Position numbers and translations under genes: made by a program
NCBI RefSeq assembly: GCF_000189635.1
Contig: NW_002476355.1
Location: 248,001 to 312,000 of the forward strand
Source of the DNA: Tetrahymena thermophila SB210
Taxonomy: Eukaryota > Ciliophora > Oligohymenophorea > Hymenostomatida > Tetrahymenidae
DNA: 64,000 bases
Direction of reading: 5' to 3'
The notes under the pieces: model-generated
What the model saw: only the letters and a program-made list of their open reading frames with translations
Told to the model about the DNA's origin: nothing
The model's database searches: none
Shown: piece after piece, positions 38,022-49,509 of the stretch
Position numbering within the stretch: the first letter of the stretch is position 1
How the letters are laid out: each line of letters begins with the position of its first letter

Positions 38022-39488
38022 TCAATGGTGAGAGTTTGAATATTTCCTTTCGATAAGTTTTTTTGTTTCTTCAAATGCAAGGAAACCGAAGGCATTTACA
38101 GGAATAGATCTGATTGCACAGACTGTGAAACCTTTAAATAAAGAATTGAATCCTTCGTTTTTAACAGTTTTTTGATAAGCATCTAATAATCCTCTGTATT
38201 TTGGTTCTGTAAAACTATCGCCTTATATTCTTGATTTTAATGTATCGATTGGATAAATTACTGCCCAGAAAACTAAACCAGCAAGACCACCTGCAAAGAG
38301 AGGACAGTACTTAAGGATAGTTGGGTTGTCTTGATATTTCTTTCTAAGATACCTCATTTGCAACTCATAATAAACGAAATATGCCACTTTATTATTTATT
38401 TAATTTATTTGAATTAAATAAATTTTGAATATTTGACGTAATAAATAATGCAAATTATTTGGTGCTACTGCTTATTTTAATGACGAATATTACTTCTACT
38501 TAATAATAAATCTTAATTAGCTCATACTTCTCATAAGGATGAGTATTATTTTCATCATGATCATCATTCACAAAAATACTACACACATAAATAACTATTT
38601 GATGCATTGCATTATTCTTTTTTAATTTAAAATTTTCAAAGTTATATACCTTCACCAGGTATTTCTCTAAGTATAGTACTAATCTGGCCCTTATAAAGTC
38701 CCTTAACTCCATATTATTTATAAACCTAAATAGCACAATCAATAGTGTTTTTATACATCTTGTTTTTCATTAGCTAATTTAAAAAACAAAAAAATTTATT
38801 CTAGAATTCTTAAATAATAATTATTTAAAAGATATTTGATTTAAAGTTACTTGCATTTTAATTCTTATATGCTCCATAGGGCCTACTATGATACTACAAC
38901 CTATACCGCATAAAATACCACATATTGTCAACTAAGGAACAGACAATTCTTTTACTTTATAATGTTCCTAATAAAATAAAATATTTTATATAATTTTAAT
39001 TAGTAGATCTAAAAATCAACTAAATGAGCTTGATTTTAGTCAATACCTTAAGGATTCTCATTGAGTTTTGAAACATTCCAAACTAAATTGAAACTATTCC
39101 GCTCATGCATATTAATGGAGATGCTACTCCTATTTAAATTTAAGTAAAATAAAATCTTAAAATTTTAAGTATTAAGCCTATTTTATAGTAAAATTATAGT
39201 GAATTTAATTTACCTTTGTAAAATGCAAATACTCCCTCATTGTGAATTAGATCTTTAAGACATTCACCTATAGAGATTTTAGTGACTGATGATTGTAATC
39301 TAACTTTAATAGTGTCAAATGGCTAACCTATCAAAACCTATGTAATTCCTGTTTTTTTAATATAATTTAAAACATATATCCTATAGAAATGTCCTTGAGC
39401 TCTAACAATTTGCTTTACCTCCAACAGAACCTGCAACATAATCTCTTAATTTATAAACTAAGCTATTTGATGTTTATATTTCAGTCAT
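38022..39488 (-). CDS. Mitochondrial carrier protein (SLC25 family), copy 2
   Basis: Six exons: 39488-39419, 39348-39214, 39129-39047, 38967-38851, 38773-38650 and 38386-38022 (phases 1,1,0,0,1), total 894 nt or 297 residues. Signatures are QPFDTIKVRLQ, GPMEHIRIKMQ and YPIDTLKSRIQ. The sequence aligns along its whole length with copy 1 (e.g. ASPLICMSGIVSIQFGMFQ against GSPLICMSGVVSIQFGVFQ). The first two introns sit at the same positions and phases, and exon 2 is 135 nt in both copies; the other three introns occur only here. Same expected role: exchange of a small metabolite across the mitochondrial inner membrane. The second helix of repeat 2 reads GIGCSIIVGPMEH, with Gly where copy 1 has Ser before PMEH. 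Last acceptor (AAAG) is unusual but keeps the alignment exact. Confidence 0.93.
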
Positions 39489-40365
39489 ATTTTATTACGC
39501 TTTATCAATATTATTCGTTTTAATAAATTGAGTAAATTTATTTTTAAAATATCTTTATATAAATTAAATATTTTTACGAAATTTCTTAATTGTATTCTAC
39601 CAATCAACATTAAATAAAAATCATGCAAGAACATCCAAAAAAAATAAAAAAATTACAGAAAAATAAAAAATCAACGAATAATTTAAGCATATCATTATAA
39701 TAGATACTTGTACGCAATAATTTAAATAAATTTTTTATTAATACTAAATAAGAGTAATTACTTTTAAAAGGTTAACTTTAAAGACATTTTAGCTTAAAGT
39801 TTCTGGATATTTCCATTAAAAAATATAATTTATTTTTCGAACTCTTTTTATTTCTACAAAGCAGTTCAAAATATTTGATATAATACATAAGATAATTTCA
39901 CAATAGGATTCAATTTATAGACCGTTTTTTAAATAATTTAAAAATATTAATTTTGTGCTATTAATTTATGATAAAACTTTTATTTATTTATTTTTTAACT
40001 TACAAATTAAATATTTTTTAAACAATTTCTTCTTTAAAGCTTAAACTTAAATGAAAAAAAAGAAATTTTTTTAGAATTATTCTTGCATTTTAAAATGTTA
40101 AAAAGCTTATACTCCTAAATTATGATAATAAATAAAATTTTATATTAGAATAATGAATGAAAAATTTTTTTGAGTAAATAAATTTGTGATTATTTAACAA
40201 AAGAGTTTATTTATGTTAAATATAAATTTTTATCAAATGTTATTGATTTTGAAAGGATAAGAATTTTTAAAGATATTTAATTTCCACATACTCACTCTCT
40301 CTATCTAGATTTTAGATTTTGAAATAATTAAATACATTTTTATTTATTTATTTATTTATTTACTT
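39489..40365. other. Intergenic spacer
   Basis: AT-rich spacer between two minus-strand genes. No coding or RNA feature was recognised. Confidence 0.55.
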
Positions 40366-43300
40366 TCATTTATTTTTTTACAATATTTCTGCCAAGTTTA
40401 AAGAATCTTGAAGAATTGTATCCAAATTTTTGAATTTCTCTTCTAAAATCTAAATAAATTTCATAAAAACCAATATTCAAAATAATTAATAAAATAAATT
40501 AATAAAAATTTGTTACCTCCATTTTTTTATTATTTTTCCTGAACTCTTCTTTTAAAAATATGTACTCTGATTCTTAGTTTTATTAGACTTTTTAGGATTT
40601 TTCTGAGTAAGTCTTTGAAGATTTTTTACTCAATTTGATTTTATTTTAATTATCCTTTCCTTTTTTTGTTGTTTCTTTGATATTTTTTTTATCCTAAAGC
40701 TACTAAGAAGATTTGTTATCATTTAGCATATTTTAATTCGAGAACTAAGTAAAGCTTTTTAAACTTTAGTTTTCCAAGCTTTTAAGGGTATGTATCCTTT
40801 ATAAATCAGCATTTGATTATATTTGCTAATTATCGATTATGTTAATTGATAAGTCTTTCTTTTTGTTTGATTTTTCATTTTCATTTTTAGAACCATTTAT
40901 TAAAATAGATTTCCTTTAAGGTCTTAGTTGACTATTACTTATCACGTAATCAACTTCTTGGTTATCTTAATTATTTACATTTTTTATTCCTTCTTTATCA
41001 TTTTTTTCATTTTATTTATCTTAACTAGATTCTTTACTTGTGTTACTTGATGAGCTATTACTATTACTTTCATCACTTTCCTCTTACTCACTTTCTTCTA
41101 AACTATCAGAGTCATCTGAAATATCACTACTATAATCTTCATCATAAGCATCATCATCATCGTCTTCATCTTCTTCATCATTAATTTCTTCCTCTTCATA
41201 ATCATCATCATCATCATCATCGTCATATTCTTCGTCTTCATCTTCATTTAAAACTTAATCACTTTCATCACTGTCAGAATAATTTCCTTCAGTCAAACTT
41301 TGATTGCTTGTTTGCTCTGATTCTTCATTTTTTGAAGCAGATTCTTCACTCCCTTAGTCGTCTGACTACTAATTTAATTTTGCTGATACTTAACTTAAAT
41401 GGTGACTTGAATCACTTCTATTATTTTTTGAGATTATTTAATTTTGATTATTTTCATTTTCTTCTTCTAATTAATCTTCATGTAAGACATTTAAGTTACT
41501 TTTCAAAGAAGTTAAGGATTTAACATTTGTAATTGATTTTGAAGACTTAGAAGACTGTGACTTCTAATTTTTTTTCTTATTAAAATTTGTATCATTTTCA
41601 TTATCTTCTAATTTATTTTATTTGCTTATCAAACATTCCTAAGTTTTTGAAGTATTATTATTTGGTGTATTTGAATAAGATCTTTTTTAAAACTCGATTA
41701 TATCTCTGTCTTTTTATTTGCTTTTATTTGCTTTATAAAAATTATTTTATATTAAAAAAAGATCATTTAATAATTTACATTCAACTTGGTTTTCTGAAAA
41801 ATAAAATGCTGAGTTACTGTTTTAAAAAGAATTATTTCGAATAACTTATTAAACAGCTCTCTGAAATTTTTATATTGGTGTAAATTCTTATTCTTAATTT
41901 GGATCTTTTGATTAATTCTCTTGCATTTAATTGTCAGTTTAGACTTTTTCTGCTTTAAAAGTTAGCTTTTTTAAACTATTTCTCCCTTTCGACTTTCTCT
42001 CATCTTCCTTTAATGGAGATTCATTAGCAGATTTTATATTTACTTAAAAATCAGTAGTGGCCTCTTTGGCCTATCTCAGTAGCTTTTTTAGCTTTGTTAA
42101 TAATAAATTTAATTAAAAAAATAGTTAAATAATTTGAAATAACCAGTTTGAAAAATTGTTGTTAAAATAATTTATTAATTTTACAGCTTTTAGAGCTTCT
42201 TCGTTTTTCTTTTCCCTATCAAATGCTATTTTTTTTAATTTTTGGTGTATATGAGGGAATTCTTTTTTGATTATAACTTCATATTCCTATCTAGTCATGT
42301 AGTAAAGTTCACAAGCAGTCTCAGCTTAACATCTATACTTTCTTTTTCTGTCCATAATTATATCAATTTCTCCAAAATACGAACCGTTAATCATTGTTTT
42401 AAAAGTTATTGACTAATTTTATTTAATATATTTTTTTTTTAAATTAAAACACATAAAACTATTTTAAAATAATTGATTGATGGATGAATAAATAAATAAA
42501 TAAATAAATAAATAGATAGATATTTGATGATTGTGAAAAAATAATTTTAATAAAATGATATTTATTACCTTTCTCTCTTTTGTTCTAATATCTTCTACAA
42601 CTTACTTCATGTAATTCACTCTGCCATTGCTGAGGAGATAAACTTCAAAAAAAAAAAAGAATTAGCCAAAATAAAATAATATCTACTTACTTGAATCTGA
42701 TACATCTTTTTAGTTCCAAATTGTATCTCCTGGATTTAATTTGAGAGGCCTTAGCTGAGGTACAAGCCTAACAATAAAAGATTAGTCTTCAGTTAAGTTG
42801 AAAAATGAAAAGGTTTTCATTACTCCTTTGTAAATATTCATACAAATTTCATACTTCAAATTCATTGGCAATTAATCAAATATTTTATTTTAATTAGCCC
42901 AAAAAAAACTGTTTCTGTCTAATGTGTATTGCAAAGCCTCTTTTAGCTGTTTTTTTACACTGTTAGGAATTTTCATTTCATTACAGTACTCATTCATAAT
43001 ATCAGATTTTCTAGAAAATAAAATCTATTTGGAATCCATGTATTAAATTACTGAGCTTAAAATACCAATTGTGGAAGAATAAAAACCAACTCCAAATATC
43101 ATAAGACAAATAGTCATTATGATTTCAGCTATGTTTGTTTAATAAAAATATTCATTTTAAATTATTTTTTTTTATCAAGTTAAATTAATAAAAATTTACC
43201 ATTCGTATAGGCATTTATATCACCGAAACCTACTGTTGTTATTGTCTAGAAAACAAAATAAATACTATATAAATACTGAGTAGAATTGTCAGAATCTAAT

Positions 43301-44798
43301 AGATTCTTCCTATAAACCCAAGTTTCTTCATTAAAATCATATAGCTTAGCTTCGTAATACCACATGCAGCCTATAAAATGAACAGCTACAAATACGAAGA
43401 AAAATAAATTGACTAATCTAAGAATGCCACTATTTACCTAGATAAAATCAAGAAGTTTATTATTATTCCCAAAATATTTAACCATTTTAATTAGTTTTGT
43501 AATTTTTAGAATTCTGTACAAGCGAGATATTTTTGCTAGTTTTAAAAATTTAAGTTATTGGCTGCTAGAGGACGAACTAGAAGATGAAGACGATTGGACA
43601 CTGCTATTTGTCTAATCAGTATTGTAATTGTCTTATGAAGTAGAAGTGAATTATTCTGCAATCAGATCAATTGGAATACAACAAATTAAATCCACAATAA
43701 ACCAAGATTTTAAATAATTAAGTATAACTACTTTTCTAGATTTAACAAGCTGATTATCATCATCATAATAAGTGCTAAACATATTAATAACTAAATCAAT
43801 CCAAAACAAGCCATCAATCACATAATCAAATATATCCCACCCATTAGAAACATCATCCTAAAAAGCTATTCTATATGGCAATACTGTTGCTGAATAGAAC
43901 ACTAAACATAGCTATTAAAATATTTAAAATAAAATTCAAATAAAAATGTTCAAATATCAAAAAAATTTTCATTTAATTGCTTATTTCAAAATAAGTAAGT
44001 TTCTTTCAATCACTTAATAAATTTGTATAATTAATTACGAGTATTGGACTCCAAATTGAATGGATTTTACTGTTTGGCTTAATTAATGGAAAATCTATCT
44101 TATTTTATTCATTTTCCTTAGGTCCTTCTTCTTTAAACGATAAGGGAAATAGAACTTTTTTAACGGCTATTCTATTCCTGATTGCGACATCAAATAAATT
44201 TGGTGAAGTCCCAAAGTTTCTTATGTCTTCGCAAATTTTATTCAGCCTTATCACAGCTAGCACAATCATATATGCTTTTCTAAACAGTTTTTAGATTTCT
44301 TCTTTAGTCTTCTTTTTATAAGGCACTACCTTTTTAGTTCTTAAAAGTGCTACTGCCTTTAAAAAATTAAAAAGTCCTCTACTTTTATTATTCTTTTAAT
44401 CAGACATATTATTCTCTCTTGGATTCTAAAAAGAAGTGTATATTTTTTATTCATTTGATAAATCAAAGCTGTTTTATTGATTTTCATTAGTGCCATAATA
44501 GGCTGACTTTTATTAAATAATATTTTTTAGTTATAAAATTTAAGGCTTATAAAACATATTAAAATTAATTACAAATATACCTTAAATTTGTTAAAAAATG
44601 CTATCCCTGGTCTTCTTTTTTGCTAAACAAGCTGCTATGAGCTAGCGTTATTTTGCTGATTATTTGGAGTATCTGCTGTGCCTGTTTTTTTCAGCTGAGT
44701 ATTCTCCTCACTATATGCAACCTATAAGTATTTATTTGTAGTTTGTTTTTTTAGCTTTTTAAATAATAGTAAAATACACTGTCAATATTTCCGTTCAT
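40366..44798 (-). CDS. K+-selective cyclic-nucleotide-binding channel (KCNH/HCN/CNG superfamily)
   Basis: Nine exons: 44798-44778, 44721-44581, 44506-44039, 43911-43200, 43128-42691, 42642-42569, 42412-42185, 42091-40517 and 40449-40366. They sum to 3741 nt, 1246 residues. Landmarks in order: pre-S1 INPNSK-like stretch (LIKPNSKIHSIWSPIL); S1-S3; a charged S4 (LKLAKISRLYRILKITKLIK, about 330-355); pore helix and filter TITTVGFGD (about 435-442), which predicts K+ selectivity; S6 and C-linker (DIMNEYCNEMKIPNSVKKQL); then a cyclic-nucleotide-binding domain with GSYFGEIDIIMDRKRKYRCQ. The pocket has FGE-I and a basic run where R-x-A is usual. A serine homopolymer separates S3 from S4. The last ~550 residues are disordered and extremely acidic (EDEDEEYDDDDDDDYEEEE), ending in a short coiled coil. 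It is likely a plasma or ciliary membrane channel gated by voltage and/or cyclic nucleotides. Ciliates carry large families of such channels. Confidence 0.93.
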
Positions 44799-45033
44799 TT
44801 CTTAAGATTAGTTGATAGCATTAACACTCTTAAATTTCTATAATAATAATAATAGGTCAAATATTTAATAGTAAAGAAAATATTTTACTCTGAATAAAAA
44901 TTAAAATGTTCTTTTCTCGCTCTAATTTTGTGATTGTTATTATATTTAATCTGAATTTTATTGATTGTTTTCTTCTAATTTTAACAATTTTACAATTAAA
45001 ATGGTTGAAAAATAGAAAGTTTAATTTTAAATA
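44799..45033. other. Promoter-side gap upstream of the channel gene
   Basis: Short AT-rich gap between the channel start and the 3' end of the small candidate gene. It includes an ATT/ATA run near 44841. No motif could be named. Confidence 0.4.
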
Positions 45034-45402
45034 TCATATTTGCAAATCAAAAATACATTTTCTAATTCCTTAATCATCAGATTGAGTTTTTCCTAAATTT
45101 AATTCATTAGTCATTTCTGTAAAATCTATGTTTTTCTTTAACAAATATGTTCTTAAATGAATAATGAAAGTAGGAAAAAAAAATCATAAAAAATAATACG
45201 TTTACAGGAGTAATTCTACAAGAATTGCTCTTAATTTAACTCACTATTGAATCTTTTTGTTATAAAGATATTTCCATAACCAATCCAACAGTTTTCTGAA
45301 TTTTTCAATATGTATTTATTTAAGCTATTTATAGCTATGTTAAGGTTGATTTTATTTAGTTTTGAGTAAACAATGTGTGCACAAAAACTGCTGAATACAA
45401 AT
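45034..45402 (-). CDS. Candidate small gene, 3' part (possibly prefoldin-like)
   Basis: Two exons can be read: 45402-45206 and 45116-45034, joined in phase 1 at a TTTTACAG acceptor, with TGA at 45034-45036. The translation looks like a genuine protein: helix (HIVYSKLNKINLNIAINSLN), a short strand with CWIGYGNIFI, a second helix with TAA/TAG as Gln (FNSELNQEQFLQNYSQMTNE), and the end KCIFDLQI. Helix, small WxGxGxxF-type strand, helix resembles beta-type prefoldin subunits, which bind unfolded actin and tubulin, but that is a weak guess from shape. The 5' exon and start codon were not found; they should lie between 45403 and 46042. It sits between the channel and SMARCAL1-like genes on the same strand. 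Confidence 0.42.
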
Positions 45403-46042
45403 CTATGCAATAATTAATTATAAGTAATTAAATAACCATAAATTTAAATTAAGATTTTTACATGAAATTTTATAAACCTCTTTAAATATCATAAAGAATT
45501 AAACAAAAAACTTAATATCAAAGTATTTAAATAAAATTATGCCAGATAGATTAAATTTTTAAAACACATTTATTTTGCAAAATAAAATTGAATTATCAAA
45601 GAAAAAATTAAAGAAAATCACTTATAAAAATAAAAGAAAAATCATTAAATAAATAAAGATGTTAAAAATGTTAAATACAATTTATATGTTTGTTCTATTT
45701 AAATATGAAAAGAAAAGTGTGTGTTCAAACTAAGTTTATGTATTTATTTATGAAGTAATTAGAAATATAATTCAGTTTGAATATATCCTTTTAGATAAAG
45801 CTGTAAATAAATCTCTCAGTAATAAATGATTGATTAATATATTTTATTTATATGATAAAACAAAATCTAATAAATATAAAAGACATAAATAAATAATAAA
45901 TATATTTTATAAAACGAAAAAATAAATCTAATTTGATGAATATGAAAAAAAAACTAAAAAATTAACTAATAAAAATTTGCAAGAAATATAATTTTAAAAT
46001 ACAAGAAATTATTTTTAGTTATTTTAATTTTAAAAATTAATT
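45403..46042. other. Intergenic spacer, may hide a 5' exon
   Basis: AT-rich. A missing first exon of the small gene at 45034-45402 should lie here if that gene is real; one ATG with a GTAAAA donor near 45500-45450 is out of phase with it. Nothing else was seen. Confidence 0.4.
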
Positions 46043-49000
46043 TCAATCAATAATGATGAAATTTTATTATTTATTAGATAAAAGTTTATTTTTCAGCTAT
46101 TTTTCAGGTCTATACAGTTCCTCTTAAATGTGCTTGTTCTCTTTATCAAATTGCTTTCTAGATCTTTTTTAAATAAAATTCTTCTCTTTAACTGGAAAAT
46201 CCTCCTTAATTTCAATTTCTTCACAAGGAATAATTTACTCTTTCATATTTAAAAAATTCACTTTCTCTAATTTATTCTTTCCTGTAGCATTCTAATGACA
46301 ATAGTTTAATATGCTTTGTTGTATTAAGCCTCCTTACTACTTTTTTTCATCTTAATTTTTAGATTTATTACTGCAAGTTTTACCCTAGTTATTGGTCATA
46401 TTAGTTTATTTTTACTACTTCAATTATTGAAATTATTATTCTTAATTATGACTTTATTAATTTATAGTATTGCTATTCATTTAATTTGGAGTATCAGTTT
46501 CATCAAATTTTAAATTTACTGTCTTTCCATCAAGTATAGCTCCAACTATTTACTGTTTCTCCAATATTTTCTTATAAAGCATATTATCCAACGTTCCTTC
46601 TCCAATCAAGTAATGGCAAGTCACTGGATTTTTTTGTCCTATCCTGTGAGCTCTATCCTCTGCTTATTCCATAATAGCAGGAGTCCAATGCATCTTTTTC
46701 AATAAATAAATAAATAAATAATAAAAAAAATTTTAATTTAAATATTTTATTTTGAAAAATTATTATAAGATTTAAAAAATTTCAAATGAAAATAAGGTTA
46801 AATTGCTTAAAAATAAGTAATTATTTTATAAATGAATAAATGTTTAACTTTTTTTATCATTAAAATTTAAAACTAAAATATTTTTTTTGAAAAATCAATT
46901 AATTGCTCTTGTTTTTGTAAATTGAAAATAATTAATTTATTTAAATTTTTATTTTTACTTCTGCAAATAAAATATTGGATGCTGATGTAAGAGTTATTCC
47001 TAAGCTGGCTGCTCCAAAGGAAAGTATTGCAATAGAAATATTTTTATTGTTTTCAAAAGATTAAACACGGATACTTTTCTCTTCATCTCTTACAGATCCA
47101 TCTATTCTAATATATTTTTTTTTGCGGTCATTTGCAAATTTTTCTATATTGTCAAGAATTTGTATGTGCTCAGCAAAAACAATAACTTTATCGACAGATT
47201 TTAGCAACTCTTCTAGGTAATTTAAAACTTACTATTGCTTTGCCAACCCACTAAGCATATAGCACGTCTTTAATGATTAGAATTGACTGCTCCCATGATT
47301 TCCATTAAAGTAGGAATCTGGTTCGTTTTGAAATTATTGATTAGGAGGAGGATTCATTAAAATCTAAAGTGTTTTGTCTTTAACTTTTTTTAATATTTAG
47401 GCAATCTAAGACTGTATGCTACTATCTGTGCTAACCTTGATCTTTTTTCTTTTTTTATCAGGCAGTTCATTTAATACATCCTTTTTTAGTCTCCTTATCA
47501 TCATATATCTTGTAAGCAAATAATGCAACTCTAGCTCGTTAGATGAGCCTGAGTAGTCTAATCCATTATGAAAATTAGATTTTTTAGGATTACAGTATCT
47601 CTTGCCATAATCAAGAAAATTGGTAAATACATCTGGCCTTAAAATAGATACAAGACTATACATTTCTTAAGGTTTAGCAAAGGCTGGTGTACCAGTCAAC
47701 AAGATAACGTGTTTTAATTACTTTAAATAAGGAATTATAGCCTTAGACCTCTTAGTATCTGGATTTTTAAGATAATGAGCTTCATCAGCTATCCCTAAAA
47801 AAGCATTGTATTTTTCAATTTTATTTATTGCACTTTAAATTATATCATAAGAGCATATCAGTATTTTAGTTTGTTGTTCTATTTAGTCATTTGATGCTTG
47901 AAATACCTAAATAAACTAAGAAACTTATCTACCGTTTAGTATAACACGATACCATTTATTAATTTCTTACTTCCAATAAAATTTCTGTTTTTATAATTAA
48001 AAATATTTTTTGTTCAAGCAAGTTAAATAATTATTTTTGTAATTAAAAAGTTTATCTAATTCATTAAACTTTAAATTAAATTATTAATTGTTTATTTGGA
48101 AATTTTTTAAATCATTTCTTTAAAAATAAACTAAAAATATTTTATTTGTTATTATTCATTTTTGCATTTTTTATTAAAGATTTCAAAAATTTTTTAAATT
48201 ATTTAATGAATTTAAAATATAATAATAAATAAAAGATCTAAATAGAAATAAATAAACTGCTTTTAAACTAGATTTAATTGAAAATTTTAATTCATCTTAC
48301 TTTAAAATTATTTTTGAAAAATGAAGAAGATGATGATGATGACGATGATGAAATGAGCATAAAATAAACTAAAAAAATTATTTTCAATAAAATAAATAGA
48401 CAAAAAGAAAAAAATATCTATAATTATGATAGAATAAAATAAAATTAATTTTACCAATGAGGAAGGACATATGACAATCATTTTTTTAGAAAGATTTTTT
48501 AAATATGCAAATGCCAAACAAATAGCTTATATTGTTTTACCTACTCCCTATAGATTATTTATCAAAAAATAAAAATAAACAATTTATAAATAGTTTGTTT
48601 AGATCCAATAATTTTATACAATATTTGGTTAGCATAAAAATGTTTTTAATTAAATTTATTATTCATTTATTTATTTTAATATTACCATTTCATCTGCAAT
48701 TAGAATTCTGCATTTGTTCATCATTCCAAATCTTATTCCTTCTTTTTGATAGTTAAATAGCTATTTTAAAATTGACTATGGAAGATCATTCTCAGGTGTT
48801 TTAATATCATTTTAGTCATAGTATATTTATTTATTTTAATTCTCTATATTAAAATTTAAGCATTTTTGTATCGGCTGAAGAGCAGAAAATACAAAATAAG
48901 GTATTTAGTTTACTACCTAATATTTTCTAGTTAGCTTCAAATAAATTATTAGATAGTTTTGTGGCAGAAATAAAAATGTTTACTATCTCAATTAGATTTG

Positions 49001-49509
49001 TATAAAACTTTATCTGCAAGACATATCCTTTGTTTATGTTGTCATAGTTGGCTTCAAAATTTTTCTAAAAAATAAAATGATGAATCAATCTGTTCATTAA
49101 AATGAATTTAAACAAAAATAATTTTACTAAAATCTATTTATCTTCATCATTGAAAACTCTTTAAACTAAAAAATAGTCATCATGTATAATTTAAAAGTTT
49201 ATATTTTTTTAAACTTTTGGTTCCTTTTATATTTATTTGGTTATCATCTTTATGATATCAACTATTTTTCTTTTCTAAATATTTTCTCTAATAATAATAA
49301 TAAAAAATATGATATCAAAATTGTTTTTTTCTAAACATTATTAATTCATGAATTATTTACCGCTCTTTTTGTGGTTACCCCTTTTCAAGATTTTTATTTA
49401 TCAAGAATTAATTTTTTTGCTAAATAAAATAGATATTCTTTTTATTGATTAGGTCATTATCAATACATTTTTCTAACTAAAATACATTTTCTTTCATTTT
49501 ATCTATCAT
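46043..49509 (-). CDS. SNF2-family annealing helicase, SMARCAL1/ZRANB3-like
   Basis: Seven exons: 49509-49361, 49287-49128, 49064-48917, 48843-48686, 48547-48455, 47984-46959 and 46693-46043, total 2385 nt or 794 residues. The helicase core is complete: [10 protein letters not shown] (Q-like region), DEM-GVGKT (motif I, Val for the usual Leu), ICPSSL (Ia), [10 protein letters not shown] (DEAH, motif II, about 303), LLTGTPAF (III), VIVFAEH and [22 protein letters not shown] (V) and [11 protein letters not shown] (VI, about 588-598). Between the lobes, [29 protein letters not shown] and [19 protein letters not shown] match the SMARCAL1/ZRANB3 branch. The segment [17 protein letters not shown] upstream of motif I may be a reduced HARP domain. 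This branch rewinds DNA and remodels stalled replication forks, so a nuclear replication-stress role is expected. The C-terminus (~120 residues) is basic and Q/N/K-rich. The exon 3/4 join is the least sure. Confidence 0.92.

Noticed and set aside
41308-41844. Plus-strand hydrophobic frames
   Set aside because: They are antisense to the acidic and Asn-rich tail exon of the channel gene.
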